A DNA stretch of 64,000 nt, taken from contig NZ_CP017754.1 in assembly GCF_001854325.1 (NCBI RefSeq), forward strand, positions 3,286,001-3,350,000. The letters are read 5' to 3'. The position numbers and the translations under genes are program-made. Of the stretch, positions 38,067 through 47,275 are shown piece by piece. The notes below the pieces were generated by a model that was not told the DNA's origin, did not search any database, and worked only from the letters and a program-made list of their open reading frames with translations. Every line of letters starts with the position of its first letter. The first letter of the stretch is position 1. This DNA comes from Cupriavidus malaysiensis (GTDB taxonomy: Bacteria; Pseudomonadota; Gammaproteobacteria; Burkholderiales; Burkholderiaceae).

Positions 38067-39026
38067 ATGCAAAGACGCAGTTTTCTCGGCGCCGGTGCGG
38101 CCGCCCTGCTGGCCGCCTGCTCCTTCGGGCCCAAGCCCTCGACCATGCCCTCGGTCAGTAGTCCCGCTCCCGCCGGCCAGGCCACCTCGACACCGCCAGC
38201 CGTGCCGCCGCGCCCCCTGCGCATCGGACTGGCCCTCGGCGGCGGCGCCGCACGCGGCTTCGCCCATATCGGCGTGATCAAGGCGCTGGAAGCGCAGGGC
38301 ATCCGCGCCGACCTGATCGCAGGCACCAGTGCCGGCGCCGTGGTGGCCGCCCTTTATGCCACCGGCATGAGCGGCTTCGAACTGAACAAGCTGGCCCTGC
38401 ACATGGACGAAGCGACCATTGCCGACTGGGCCCTGCCCTTCGGCACCCGCTTCGGAGGGTGGATCAAGGGCGAAGCCCTGCAGAACTACGTCAACCGGCT
38501 GGTCGGCAATCGCCCCATCGAGGCGATGAAGGTTCCGCTCGGCATCGTGGCCACGGACCTGAAGACCGGCCAGCCAATCCTGTTCCGACGCGGCAACACC
38601 GGCCAGGCCGTGCGCGCCTCGAGCAGTGTGCCGGGTGTGTTCCGGCCGGTGACGATCCAGGGTCATGACTATGTCGACGGCGGGCTCGTCGAACCGGTAC
38701 CGGTGGACTCCGTGCGCAGCATGGGGGCCGACTTCGTCATCGCCGTGAACATCTCCGCCGACCCGTCCAGCCAGAACAGCGACGGCCAGAGCGGCGTGCT
38801 GCTGCAGACCACGGCCATCATGGGCCAGACCATCAACCGCCAGGCCCTGGCGCGCGCCGACATCGTCATCCGCCCCAACCTTCCCGATATGAGCGGCAGC
38901 GATTTCGCCGCGCGCAACCGCGCGATCCTGGCCGGGGAACAGGCTGCAGCTGCCGCCATGCCGACCCTGCGCGCCAAGCTCGAGCAAGCGCGAAACCACG
39001 CATCGGGAACGGTGGCAGCACAATAG
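38067..39026 (+). CDS. Patatin-like phospholipase lipoprotein
   Basis: 319 residues. An RRSFLGAGAAALLAAC signal sequence ends in a lipobox (Cys 19), so it is membrane-anchored. The patatin core has the oxyanion loop LALGGGAARGF, nucleophile elbow GTSAGA and catalytic Asp in YVDGGLVEPVP, so the Ser-Asp dyad is complete. RssA-like; it probably hydrolyses lysophospholipids or acyl esters at the envelope. The frame is open to 37803 but the lipoprotein signal fixes the start at 38067. Divergent from gltX. Confidence 0.9.
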   Translation: MQRRSFLGAGAAALLAACSFGPKPSTMPSVSSPAPAGQATSTPPAVPPRPLRIGLALGGGAARGFAHIGVIKALEAQGIRADLIAGTSAGAVVAALYATGMSGFELNKLALHMDEATIADWALPFGTRFGGWIKGEALQNYVNRLVGNRPIEAMKVPLGIVATDLKTGQPILFRRGNTGQAVRASSSVPGVFRPVTIQGHDYVDGGLVEPVPVDSVRSMGADFVIAVNISADPSSQNSDGQSGVLLQTTAIMGQTINRQALARADIVIRPNLPDMSGSDFAARNRAILAGEQAAAAAMPTLRAKLEQARNHASGTVAAQ

Positions 39027-39071
39027 CCACCACGCTGGCCTCGCCTTCCCGGCCAACCGGCCGGACCAACA

Positions 39072-39099
39072 AAAAAGGACTGCCGGAGCAGTCCTTTTT
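39072..39099. terminator. Bidirectional terminator between the patatin and NlpC/P60 genes
   Basis: A perfect 12-bp stem AAAAAGGACTGC, loop CGGA, GCAGTCCTTTTT, flanked by A and T runs. It serves both convergent genes. Confidence 0.9.
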
Positions 39100-39117
39100 C
39101 ATGGTGGCGCGTGCAGG

Positions 39118-39813
39118 TCAGCCGCCGTAGAGCGAGCGTCCACTGGCATTAGGATCGAAGCGCTTGAGCGTCTCGACCATATTGCCAAGGTTGTCAGCCC
39201 CGCCCGATGTGCGCAGCACGCTGACGTCGTCGATGCGGCGCGCGCCGTTGTAGCGCGTCACCCAGTAGCTGGCGCGCATGTCGTCGACACGGATCTTGCT
39301 GCCGGTGGACGGCGCATGGACAAACTTGTTGTCACCGATGTAGATGCCGACATGCGAGAAGGTGTGGCGCATGGTGTTGAAGAACACCAGGTCGCCCGGC
39401 CGCAGGTCGTTGGCCGCCACAGTGGTACCGACCTGGCTCATCTCCACCGAACGGCGCGGCAGCATGAAGCCGAAGGTGTCGTTGAAGACGTAGCGCACGA
39501 AACCGCTGCAGTCCAGGCCGGACTCGGGGCTGTTGCCGCCGAAGCGGTAGCGCACGCCGATCAGGCCCAGCGCATTCATCACCAGGTCGCCGGCCTTGCT
39601 GGCGACGTTGCTGGTGGAGTTCATGACAGAGGACAGCAGGCTGCGCTTACCTTCCGCCGGCTGGTCTGCGCTCAACTCGGCGCGTGCGTCGATGCGGGCA
39701 TCCGGGTCCTTGAACACGGTGTCCGCCAGCACTCCATTCGACAGAGTCGCACCGCAGGCAATGGCAATTCCAACGGCGGCGCGCGCCAGGGAATGAAGTA
39801 CCGTTCGCTGCAT
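39118..39813 (-). CDS. C40-family (NlpC/P60) peptidoglycan peptidase
   Basis: 231 residues. A signal peptide (LARAAVGIAIACGATLSNGVLA) leads to a short linker and an NlpC/P60 domain (about 80-200): catalytic Cys in SGLDCSGFVRYVF, His in FSHVGIYIG and a third polar residue in FVHAPS. It cleaves stem peptides between D-Glu and the diamino acid, taking part in wall remodelling. The exported protein is probably periplasmic. Confidence 0.92.
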   Translation of the reverse strand: MQRTVLHSLARAAVGIAIACGATLSNGVLADTVFKDPDARIDARAELSADQPAEGKRSLLSSVMNSTSNVASKAGDLVMNALGLIGVRYRFGGNSPESGLDCSGFVRYVFNDTFGFMLPRRSVEMSQVGTTVAANDLRPGDLVFFNTMRHTFSHVGIYIGDNKFVHAPSTGSKIRVDDMRASYWVTRYNGARRIDDVSVLRTSGGADNLGNMVETLKRFDPNASGRSLYGG

Positions 39814-40177
39814 TGGTTCTCCTGAATTGATTATTCGTCGGGCAGCGCCGAAAAACGCCGCCAGACCCCCATTTGACCCGGGATGGCTCTAATGCGAAAA
39901 CGAAGCTGACGCAAGAAGCGGGCCCGTTACCAGGCACCAACTCTGTGCAGGAACGCAGGCCCGGATGTCAGACAACCGCCAGCAGGCCACCCCCGAAAAA
40001 ACCTCTCGCGGGATGGTATAAGGTTGTCATTGACATGTCAAAGTTCGTTACAAATTCCCCGGTTTTTCCTTGCGAATCAAGATGATAAGACAAGACTCGC
40101 ATCTACTTTCTCGGAAATTTCATGACGTGCGTATGAAACCAGACAACGCGCCCGGATAATCGCCGCACCGCAACAGA
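39814..40177. other. Intergenic region upstream of the NlpC/P60 gene (no gene seen)
   Basis: 364 bp, less GC-rich than its neighbours. It carries a perfect 12-bp palindrome TTGACATGTCAA at 40030-40041. On the minus strand TTGACA (40036-40041) is followed after 15 bp by TATACC, a possible weak promoter with a short spacer. No open frame of interest. Confidence 0.5.
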
Positions 40178-41830
40178 TCACATCCCGCCGATCGCCGCTG
40201 CCGCCATCAGCTTGCAGGTGTAGGGATGCTGTGGCGCACCAAGCACAGCCTCGGTTTCGCCCGACTCGACCACCTCCCCCGCCTTCATCACCAGCACGCG
40301 ATGCGCCATCGCGCGGATCACGGCAAGGTCGTGGCTGATAAAGAGATAGCTGAGGTTGTATTTATGCTGCAGCTGCGCCAGCAGCGTCAGCACCTGCTGC
40401 TGGATCGACACATCGAGTGCCGAAGTCGGCTCATCCAGCACCAGCACCTGCGGCTTCAGGATCAGCACCCGCGCAATGGCGATGCGCTGGCGCTGACCGC
40501 CGGAGAATTCGTGCGGATAGCGCCCCAGCGCGGTGCGCTCGAGCCCGACTTCGCGCAAGGCCTCGATCACCTGCTGGCGCGTCGCCTCCGCCGACAAGCC
40601 CGGCTGGTGCAGGCTCAACCCCTCGCCGACGATCTGTTCGATGGTCATGCGTGGCGACAGCGAGCCGAAGGGATCCTGGAACACCACCTGCAGGCGCGAA
40701 CGCATCTGGCTGCGCTCGCGGCGGGTCATCCGCTCGAGGCCGCGCCCAAGGAATTCGATATCCCCCCCGCTCTTGCCTTGCAAGGCCAGCACCGAATGAA
40801 CCAGCGTGGTCTTGCCGGAGCCCGACTCGCCGACGATGCCGAGGGTCTCGCCTTCGCGCAACTGGAAATCGACGTGCTTGACCGCCGAGAAGCGCTCCTT
40901 GCCGAACCAGCCCTTGAATCCGGCACGCTTGCGCGCATAGTCCACGCTAAGCCCGCGCGCCTCGAGCAGGACCGGCGCCAGCGGCACCAGCGGCATCACG
41001 TCGCGGCGGGGCCGGCTGTCGATCAGCCGGCGGGTGTAGGGGTGCTGCGGGGCTGCGAACACCGTTGCCGTCTCCCCCAGTTCGACCAGCACGCCCTTTT
41101 CCATCACGCCGACCCGCTGCGCGAACGAGCGCACCAGGTTCAGGTCGTGCGTGATCAGCACCACCGTCATGCCGAACTCGGCCTGCAGATCGCGCAGCAA
41201 CTCCAGGATCTGGGCGCGGATGGTCACGTCAAGCGCCGTGGTCGGCTCGTCGGCCAGCAACAGCTTGGGCCGGCATGCCAGCGCCATGGCGATCATCGCG
41301 CGCTGCCGCTGGCCGCCCGACAGCTGGTGCGGGAAGCTGTTGAACTTGTGCTCCGCATCGGCAATGCCGGTCCGCTCGAGCAGGGCGATCGCGCGCTGGC
41401 GCGCCGCGCGGCGATCCAGTCCCTCGTGCAGCGTCAAGGTCTCCACGATCTGGTTGCCGATCGTATAGAGCGGGTTCAGGGCCGTCATCGGCTCCTGGAA
41501 GATCATGGCGATCTCGGCGCCGCGGATCGCGCGCACTTCGCGGTCCGACATGCTCAGCAGGTCCCGTCCTTCGAAGCGGATGGCACCGTCGTAGTAGGCA
41601 TCCTCGACCAGCCGCAGCATGGCCAGCGCGGTTACCGTCTTGCCCGAGCCCGACTCGCCCACCAGTGCGAAGCGCTCGCCGGCACGCAGGTCGAAGCTGA
41701 CCTCGCGCACCGCGCGCGTGGCGTGCTCGCCATGACCGAAGGTCACCGAAAGGCGGTCCACGCACATCAGCGTGGAACCCTCAGCCGTGGTCCGGGCCGG
41801 ACGCTGCTTCTTCTCCATCACCACGCTCAT
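40178..41830 (-). CDS. yejF: Peptide/microcin C-type ABC transporter ATPase (two NBDs)
   Basis: 550 residues with two complete nucleotide-binding domains: Walker A GESGSGKTVTAL and GESGSGKTTLVH, signatures LSGGQRQR and FSGGQRQR, Walker B LLADEPTTALD and LVLDEPTSALD. Each ends with the HPYT oligopeptide-transporter motif. YejF powers uptake of peptides, including microcin C in E. coli. The start at 41830 overlaps the yejE stop by 4 bp. Confidence 0.93.
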   Translation of the reverse strand: MSVVMEKKQRPARTTAEGSTLMCVDRLSVTFGHGEHATRAVREVSFDLRAGERFALVGESGSGKTVTALAMLRLVEDAYYDGAIRFEGRDLLSMSDREVRAIRGAEIAMIFQEPMTALNPLYTIGNQIVETLTLHEGLDRRAARQRAIALLERTGIADAEHKFNSFPHQLSGGQRQRAMIAMALACRPKLLLADEPTTALDVTIRAQILELLRDLQAEFGMTVVLITHDLNLVRSFAQRVGVMEKGVLVELGETATVFAAPQHPYTRRLIDSRPRRDVMPLVPLAPVLLEARGLSVDYARKRAGFKGWFGKERFSAVKHVDFQLREGETLGIVGESGSGKTTLVHSVLALQGKSGGDIEFLGRGLERMTRRERSQMRSRLQVVFQDPFGSLSPRMTIEQIVGEGLSLHQPGLSAEATRQQVIEALREVGLERTALGRYPHEFSGGQRQRIAIARVLILKPQVLVLDEPTSALDVSIQQQVLTLLAQLQHKYNLSYLFISHDLAVIRAMAHRVLVMKAGEVVESGETEAVLGAPQHPYTCKLMAAAAIGGM

Positions 41831-42951
41831 CGTGCCACCTCCGCGGTGACGGGAGCCGGCACCTTGGGCTGGACACGGCCGCGCAAGGCGGCCATGCCCA
41901 GGCGCTGATCGAAGGCGTCGCGCAGCGCATCGCCCATGAAGGTCAGCAGCAGCAGCGTCACCACCAGCACGGCGAAGGTGAACAGAGAGATCCACCAGGC
42001 GTCGAGATTTGCCTTGCCCTGCGCCAGCAGCTCGCCAAGGCTGGGGGTGCTCGGCGGCACTCCCAGCCCGAGGAAGTCGAGGCTGGTCAGCGCCAGGATG
42101 GCCGCGCTCATGCGGAATGGCAGGAAAGTGATCACCGGCGTCAGGCTGTTGGGCAAGATGTGGCGCCACATGATCTGCACGTTCGACAAACCCAGCGCGC
42201 GCGCCGACTTGACATAGTCGAGCGAGCGGTTGCGGTAGAACTCGGCGCGCACGTAGTCCGACAGCCCCATCCAGCCGAACAGCGACAGCAGGATGATCAG
42301 CAGCGCCAGGCTTGGCTGGAAGATCGAGGCGAAGATGATCAGCAGGTAGAGTTCCGGCATCGAGCTCCAGATCTCGATCAGACGCTGCGAGACCAGGTCG
42401 AAGCGCCCGCCGAAGAACCCCATCAGGGCGCCGGTCAGGGTGCCGACCAGCACGCCGATGACGGTCAGCGCCACACCGAACAGCACCGACACGCGGAAAC
42501 CGTACAGCAGCCGCGCCAGCACGTCGCGCCCGCGGTCGTCGGTACCCAGCCAGTTCTCGGCCGAGGGCGGCGCGGGATTCGGCTCCTTGGCGAAGTAGTT
42601 GAGCGTCTCGTGCGAATACCGGTTGGGCGGGAAGACGGCGAAGTTGTCGCCGCTGGTCAGCTTGTCCAGGATATAGGGATCGAGATAGTCCGCTGGCGTG
42701 GGGAAATTGCCGCCGAAGGTGGTCTCGGGATAAGTCTTGACGATGGGGAAATACCACTGACCCTGGTAGCGCACCACCAGCGGCCGGTCATTGGACAGCA
42801 ACTCCGCGCCCAGGCTGACCGCCACCATCAGCAGGAACAGGATCAGGCTCCAGTAGCCCAGGCGGTTGCGCCGGAAGCGTTGCCACGCGCGCTGGCGCGG
42901 CGACAGGGAATGCGGCAGGCCGCTGGCCGGCATGCGGGAGAGAGACATCAT
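41827..42951 (-). CDS. yejE: Peptide ABC transporter permease YejE
   Basis: 374 residues. One N-terminal membrane helix, a long periplasmic insert with the YejE block (VVRYQGQWYFPIVKTYPETT, WLGTDDRGRDVLARLLYGFR), then five more helices and the EAA loop ALGLSNVQIMWRHILPN. Forms the channel with YejB. Overlaps both neighbours by 4 bp, so yejB-yejE-yejF are translationally coupled. Confidence 0.93.
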   Translation of the reverse strand: MMSLSRMPASGLPHSLSPRQRAWQRFRRNRLGYWSLILFLLMVAVSLGAELLSNDRPLVVRYQGQWYFPIVKTYPETTFGGNFPTPADYLDPYILDKLTSGDNFAVFPPNRYSHETLNYFAKEPNPAPPSAENWLGTDDRGRDVLARLLYGFRVSVLFGVALTVIGVLVGTLTGALMGFFGGRFDLVSQRLIEIWSSMPELYLLIIFASIFQPSLALLIILLSLFGWMGLSDYVRAEFYRNRSLDYVKSARALGLSNVQIMWRHILPNSLTPVITFLPFRMSAAILALTSLDFLGLGVPPSTPSLGELLAQGKANLDAWWISLFTFAVLVVTLLLLTFMGDALRDAFDQRLGMAALRGRVQPKVPAPVTAEVAR

Positions 42952-44000
42952 CGGTGCATCGCCTCGAAGTGGATGCGCGGGTCGACCATCACGTAGCAGA
43001 CATCCGAGATCAGCCGCGTGACCAGGCCGATCAGGGTGAACAGGTAGAGCGTGCCCAGCACCACCGGGTAGTCGCGGCGCAGCACGGCCTCGTAGGACAG
43101 CAGGCCGAGGCCGTCCAGCGAGAACAGGGTCTCGATCAGCAGGGAGCCGGTGAAGAAGGCGCCGATGAAGGCGGCCGGGAAACCCGTCACCAGCGGGATC
43201 AAGGCGTTACGGAAGATATGCTTCCACAGCACCCTGCCCTCGGCCAGGCCCTTGGCGCGCGCCGTCAACACATACTGCTTGCGGATTTCCTCCAGGAAGG
43301 CGTTCTTGGTCAGCATGGTCACCACGGCGAAGCTGCCGACCACCGAGGCCGTGATCGGCAGCACCAGGTGCCACAGGTAGTCCGTCACCTTGCCCAGCAG
43401 CGAAAGCTGGTCCCAGTTGTCCGAGGTCAGGCCGCGCAGCGGGAACCACTGCACGAAAGTGCCGCCACCGAACAGTACCAGCAGCAGCACCCCCAGCACG
43501 AAACCGGGGATGGCATAGCCGACCAGCACGATCATGGTGGTCACCACGTCGAAGCGGCTGCCCGCCCGGATCGCCTTCGAGATGCCGAGCGGCACCGATA
43601 TCAGGTAGGTCAGGAAAAACGTCCACAGACCGATGCTGATCGACACCGGCAGCTTGGATTTGACCAGTTCCCAGACGCTGCGGTGCTGGTAGTAACTCTG
43701 GCCCAGATCGAAGCGGGCGAAGCGCTTGAGCATCAGGAAGTAGCGCTCCAGTGGCGGCTTGTCGAAGCCGTACAGCGCCTGGATCTCCTTGATCCGCTCG
43801 GGGCCCAGGCCGTGCCGGCCGCGGTATTCCGCCCCCCCGCCGCTGGCTTCGCCACTACCGCCGGCCCGCCCCTTCATCTCCAGCATCATCTGCTCGACCG
43901 GGCCGCCCGGCACGAACTGGACGACGACGAAGGTCAGGGTCACCACCCCGATCAGCGTCGGGATCATCAGCAGGATGCGCTTGAACAGATAGGCGAGCAT
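42948..44000 (-). CDS. yejB: Peptide ABC transporter permease YejB
   Basis: 350 residues. Starts MLAYLFKRILLMIPTLIGVV as in DppB/YejB, with about six helices and the EAA loop (RAKGLAEGRVLWKHIFRNALIP). The insert with GRHGLGPERIKEIQALYGFDKP is typical of YejB. It has a GGAGACGT ribosome site, 26 bp after yejA, and overlaps yejE by 4 bp. Confidence 0.94.
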   Translation of the reverse strand: MLAYLFKRILLMIPTLIGVVTLTFVVVQFVPGGPVEQMMLEMKGRAGGSGEASGGGAEYRGRHGLGPERIKEIQALYGFDKPPLERYFLMLKRFARFDLGQSYYQHRSVWELVKSKLPVSISIGLWTFFLTYLISVPLGISKAIRAGSRFDVVTTMIVLVGYAIPGFVLGVLLLVLFGGGTFVQWFPLRGLTSDNWDQLSLLGKVTDYLWHLVLPITASVVGSFAVVTMLTKNAFLEEIRKQYVLTARAKGLAEGRVLWKHIFRNALIPLVTGFPAAFIGAFFTGSLLIETLFSLDGLGLLSYEAVLRRDYPVVLGTLYLFTLIGLVTRLISDVCYVMVDPRIHFEAMHR

Positions 44001-44026
44001 ACGTCTCCTTGTCGCTTCCGGGTCGC

Positions 44027-45919
44027 CTACTTCGTCTGCGCCTGGGCTTTCGCGGGCGCCAGGTCATTGCGCCACCAGTTGCTGAGGATCCAGCCTTCCG
44101 CCGTATAGTACGCCGGCAGGCGCTGGGGGTATGACAATTCCTTGCGGTAGGCCACACGATGGTAGGCGCTGAACCAGTGCGGAATGATGTAGTAGCCGTG
44201 CATCAGCACGCGGTCCAGCGCACGGCAGGCGTTGATCAGTTCCTCGCGCGTGCGCGCATGCAGCACGTTGTCGACCAGCTTGTCGACCGGGGGCGACTTC
44301 AGGCCGAACAGGTTGTCCGAGCCCGGCGTGCCGGCTGCCTCACTGGAAAAGCGGTCGCGCAACTCGTTGCCCGGGCTCTGCGAATCCGGATAGCGGATCG
44401 ACACCATGTCGAAGTCGAAGTCTTCCAGCCGCTTCTGGTAGAGCGCGAAGTCCGTGGTGCGCTGGTCGACCTGGATGCCGAGCTTCTCCAGATTGCGCAC
44501 GTAGGCCGTGATGACGCGGCTCATGGCGCCGCCGTCGTCGAGGAACTCGAAGGAGAAGGCCTCGCCCTTGGCATTGCGCAGCGCACCATCGGAATAGGTC
44601 CAGCCGGCCTGGGCCAGCAGGCGCTGCGCCAGGCGCAGGTTGTCGCGCAGCGAACGCGGCGGGTTGGTGGTCGGCTGGGCCACGATCTGGCCGAAGACTT
44701 CCGGCCCCAGCTGCCTGCGCAGCGGATCCAGCAGACCGAGCTCTCCGGGCGTGGGACGCCCGTCGAAGGTCGAGGCGGCAGCCAGGTCGGTATTGGAGAA
44801 CCAGCTGTCGAGCCGGCGGTAGGCGCCGTAGAACAACTGGCGGTTCAGCCATTCGAAGTCCAGCGCCAGCGACAGCGCCTGGCGCACCCGCACATCCTGG
44901 AACATCGGCTTGCGCATGTTCATGACGAAGCCCTGCATGCCGGCGCCATTGTGGTGCGGGAATTCGGTCTTCGCCAGTTCGCCGTTGTCGAAGCGCTTGC
45001 CCACGTAGCTCTTGGCCCAGTTCTTGGCGCGATACTCGACGATGGCATCGAACTCGCCGGCCTTGAATGCCTCCAGGCGGGCCGTCTCGTCCTTGTAGAG
45101 GCGGTAGACCACGCGGTCGAAGTTGAAGGTGCCGCGGCGCACGGCAAGATCCTTGCCCCAGTAACTGGGATCGCGCCGGTAGATGATGCCGCGTCCGGCA
45201 TCGTAGCGCTCGATCAGGTAGGGACCGCTGGTGACGGGGGCCTCGAAGGTGATGTCGGCAAAAGACGCCTTTTCAGTCCACTTCTTCGAGAACACCGGCA
45301 GCGACCCGACGATCAGCGGCAACTCCTGGTTGTGCTGCTTGAAGTCGAAGCGCACGGTGCTCGGCCCGAGCACCACCACGCCCTTCACGTCTTCGCACAT
45401 GCTGCGGTAGCCCGGGCTGGCGGACTTGCTCATCAGCATGTCGTAGGAGTACTTCACGTCGGAGGCGAGCACCGGGTCGCCGTTCGAGAAACGCGCCTGG
45501 GGCCGCAGGTGGAAGGTGACCGAGAGCTGGTCGGGTGCCATCGTCACGTCGTCGGCCAGCAGCCCGTAGGCGCTCGCGGTTTCATCGGCGCTGGCGATCA
45601 ACAGCGACTCGAACATCAAGGCATTCAGCCCTGGCGCTGCCGTGCCCTTCAGCGTGAACGGATTGAACTTGTCAAAGCTGGTACGCCGGTCCGGGTTGGC
45701 CAGCGTCAGCGTGCCGCCCCGCGGCGCCGCGGGATTGGCGTAGTCGAAATGAGTGAAATCCGGACCGTACTTGAGGTCCCCGTACTGAGCATAGCCATGC
45801 GCCGCCAGCACCGGCACCGCCTGCACTGCCAGCAGGAGCGCCAGCCCGCATCGTTTGACCGTACGGCCGAGGAAACGTCGTCCCGCCGCATCGAACGGCC
45901 AAGGTGCACGAATAGGCAT
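44027..45919 (-). CDS. yejA: Periplasmic oligopeptide-binding protein YejA
   Basis: 630 residues, the long SBP_bac_5 form. A signal peptide (CGLALLLAVQAVPVLA) ends before AHGYAQYGDLKY, the YejA start. The fold contains PAAPRGGTLTLANPDRR and the ligand-cleft segment VTSGPYLIERYDAGRGI. It binds peptides for YejBEF. I chose ATG 45919; the frame stays open far upstream through fabI antisense but without homology. First gene of yejABEF. Confidence 0.92.
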   Translation of the reverse strand: MPIRAPWPFDAAGRRFLGRTVKRCGLALLLAVQAVPVLAAHGYAQYGDLKYGPDFTHFDYANPAAPRGGTLTLANPDRRTSFDKFNPFTLKGTAAPGLNALMFESLLIASADETASAYGLLADDVTMAPDQLSVTFHLRPQARFSNGDPVLASDVKYSYDMLMSKSASPGYRSMCEDVKGVVVLGPSTVRFDFKQHNQELPLIVGSLPVFSKKWTEKASFADITFEAPVTSGPYLIERYDAGRGIIYRRDPSYWGKDLAVRRGTFNFDRVVYRLYKDETARLEAFKAGEFDAIVEYRAKNWAKSYVGKRFDNGELAKTEFPHHNGAGMQGFVMNMRKPMFQDVRVRQALSLALDFEWLNRQLFYGAYRRLDSWFSNTDLAAASTFDGRPTPGELGLLDPLRRQLGPEVFGQIVAQPTTNPPRSLRDNLRLAQRLLAQAGWTYSDGALRNAKGEAFSFEFLDDGGAMSRVITAYVRNLEKLGIQVDQRTTDFALYQKRLEDFDFDMVSIRYPDSQSPGNELRDRFSSEAAGTPGSDNLFGLKSPPVDKLVDNVLHARTREELINACRALDRVLMHGYYIIPHWFSAYHRVAYRKELSYPQRLPAYYTAEGWILSNWWRNDLAPAKAQAQTK

Positions 45920-46165
45920 CCCGCTGGGGTCCTCCACTAGGATCGCTGCGGCAGGGCATCTTCGGCCCCGCCAGTTATGAGACAATTTTACATGCGTTCG
46001 GCTGGCGCCCAGCCATCCGGACATTCCAGTACGCGGCCGTACAGGCCGCCCCCCCACACTCGGGCCGGCCGGTCCGCGCGCACCGCCCCGGTCGCCGCGC
46101 GGCGCGTACCGTGCAAAGAGTACAGCACAAAGCGTGCCCGGCCGAGACACCATCATGGAGAATCT

Positions 46166-46954
46166 ATGGGATTTCTGGCAGGTAAGCGGATCCTGATCAC
46201 CGGCTTGCTGTCGAACCGCTCGATCGCCTACGGCATCGCGTCGGCCTGCAAGCGCGAAGGCGCCGAGCTGGCGTTCACCTATGTCGGCGAACGCTTCAAG
46301 GACCGCATCACCGATTTCGCCAAGGAATTCGGCAGCGAACTGGTGTTTGAATGCGACGTCGGCAGCGACGAGCAGATCGCGGCCACCTTCGCCGCGCTCG
46401 GCCAGCACTGGCCGACCTTCGACGGGCTGGTCCACTCGATCGGCTTCGCGCCGCGCGAGGCGATCGCCGGCGACTTCCTGGAAGGCCTGTCGCGCGAGGG
46501 CTTCCGCGTCGCGCACGACATCTCCGCGTACAGCTTTCCGGCACTGGCGAAGGCCGCGCTGCCGCTGCTGTCGGACAAGGCCTCGCTGCTGACGCTGAGC
46601 TACCTCGGCGCGGAACGCGTGGTGCCCAATTACAACACGATGGGGCTGGCCAAGGCCTCGCTGGAAGCGAGCGTGCGCTATCTGGCGGCCTCGGTCGGCC
46701 CGCGCGGGATCCGCGCCAACGGCATCTCGGCCGGGCCGATCAAGACCCTGGCGGCTTCCGGCATCAAGGGCTTCGGCAAGCTGCTGAGCCATTTCGAGGA
46801 TGCGGCACCGCTGCGCCGCAACGTGACCATCGAGGAAGTCGGCAATGTGGCCGCCTTCCTGCTGTCCGACCTGGCCAGTGGCGTGACCGGCGAGATCACC
46901 TATGTGGACGGCGGCTTCAACGTGATGGGCGCAAGCCTGCCTGCCGAAGAATGA
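46166..46954 (+). CDS. fabI: Enoyl-[acyl-carrier-protein] reductase (NADH)
   Basis: 262 residues, an atypical short-chain dehydrogenase. N-terminal [20 protein letters not shown] binds NADH; the catalytic YxxxxxxK is in [13 protein letters not shown] with the extra Tyr ten residues earlier (SYLGAER). It performs the last reduction of fatty-acid elongation and is the usual triclosan/isoniazid-type target. Start fixed by GGAGAATCT and conserved [10 protein letters not shown]. Divergent from yejA; a terminator follows. Confidence 0.97.
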   Translation: MGFLAGKRILITGLLSNRSIAYGIASACKREGAELAFTYVGERFKDRITDFAKEFGSELVFECDVGSDEQIAATFAALGQHWPTFDGLVHSIGFAPREAIAGDFLEGLSREGFRVAHDISAYSFPALAKAALPLLSDKASLLTLSYLGAERVVPNYNTMGLAKASLEASVRYLAASVGPRGIRANGISAGPIKTLAASGIKGFGKLLSHFEDAAPLRRNVTIEEVGNVAAFLLSDLASGVTGEITYVDGGFNVMGASLPAEE

Positions 46955-46995
46955 GGCCGCGGCCCGCCCTGGCGGGCCGGCCAAGCCACCATGAG

Positions 46996-47024
46996 GGCAC
47001 CGCGCGCAAGCCGGTGCCTTTTTT
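46996..47024 (+). terminator. Rho-independent terminator after fabI
   Basis: GGCACCG (46996-47002) pairs with CGGTGCC (47012-47018) and is followed by six Ts. Confidence 0.85.
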
Positions 47025-47124
47025 CCTTGCCCCGGAAGGCTCTTGCGTCGGGAATGCTTGCCGGAAGTATGCGCACGCGTCCTGCACGGCAGACGCGGCG
47101 CGAATGGCGAAGGATGATGATCGG

Positions 47125-47201
47125 TGGCGCGTCCTAGAGGATTCGAACCTCTGACCGCTCGCTTAGAAGGCGAGTGCTCTATCCAACTGAGCTAAGGACG
47201 C
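47125..47201 (-). tRNA. tRNA-Arg (TCT)
   Basis: 77 nt with encoded CCA. Acceptor GCGTCCT pairs with AGGACGC; the anticodon loop CTTCTAA gives TCT (reads AGA/AGG); T-loop GGTTCGAATCC. Confidence 0.96.
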
Positions 47202-47275
47202 GAAGGGCAGCATTCTACCCCAGAGATACGTCGCCATGCGCGCGATGCACGCATGGCGGAAACCAGTTGCAGCGC

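Noticed and set aside
44027..46984. 985-residue form of YejA
   Set aside because: The extra N-terminus is antisense to fabI; the signal peptide places the start at 45919.
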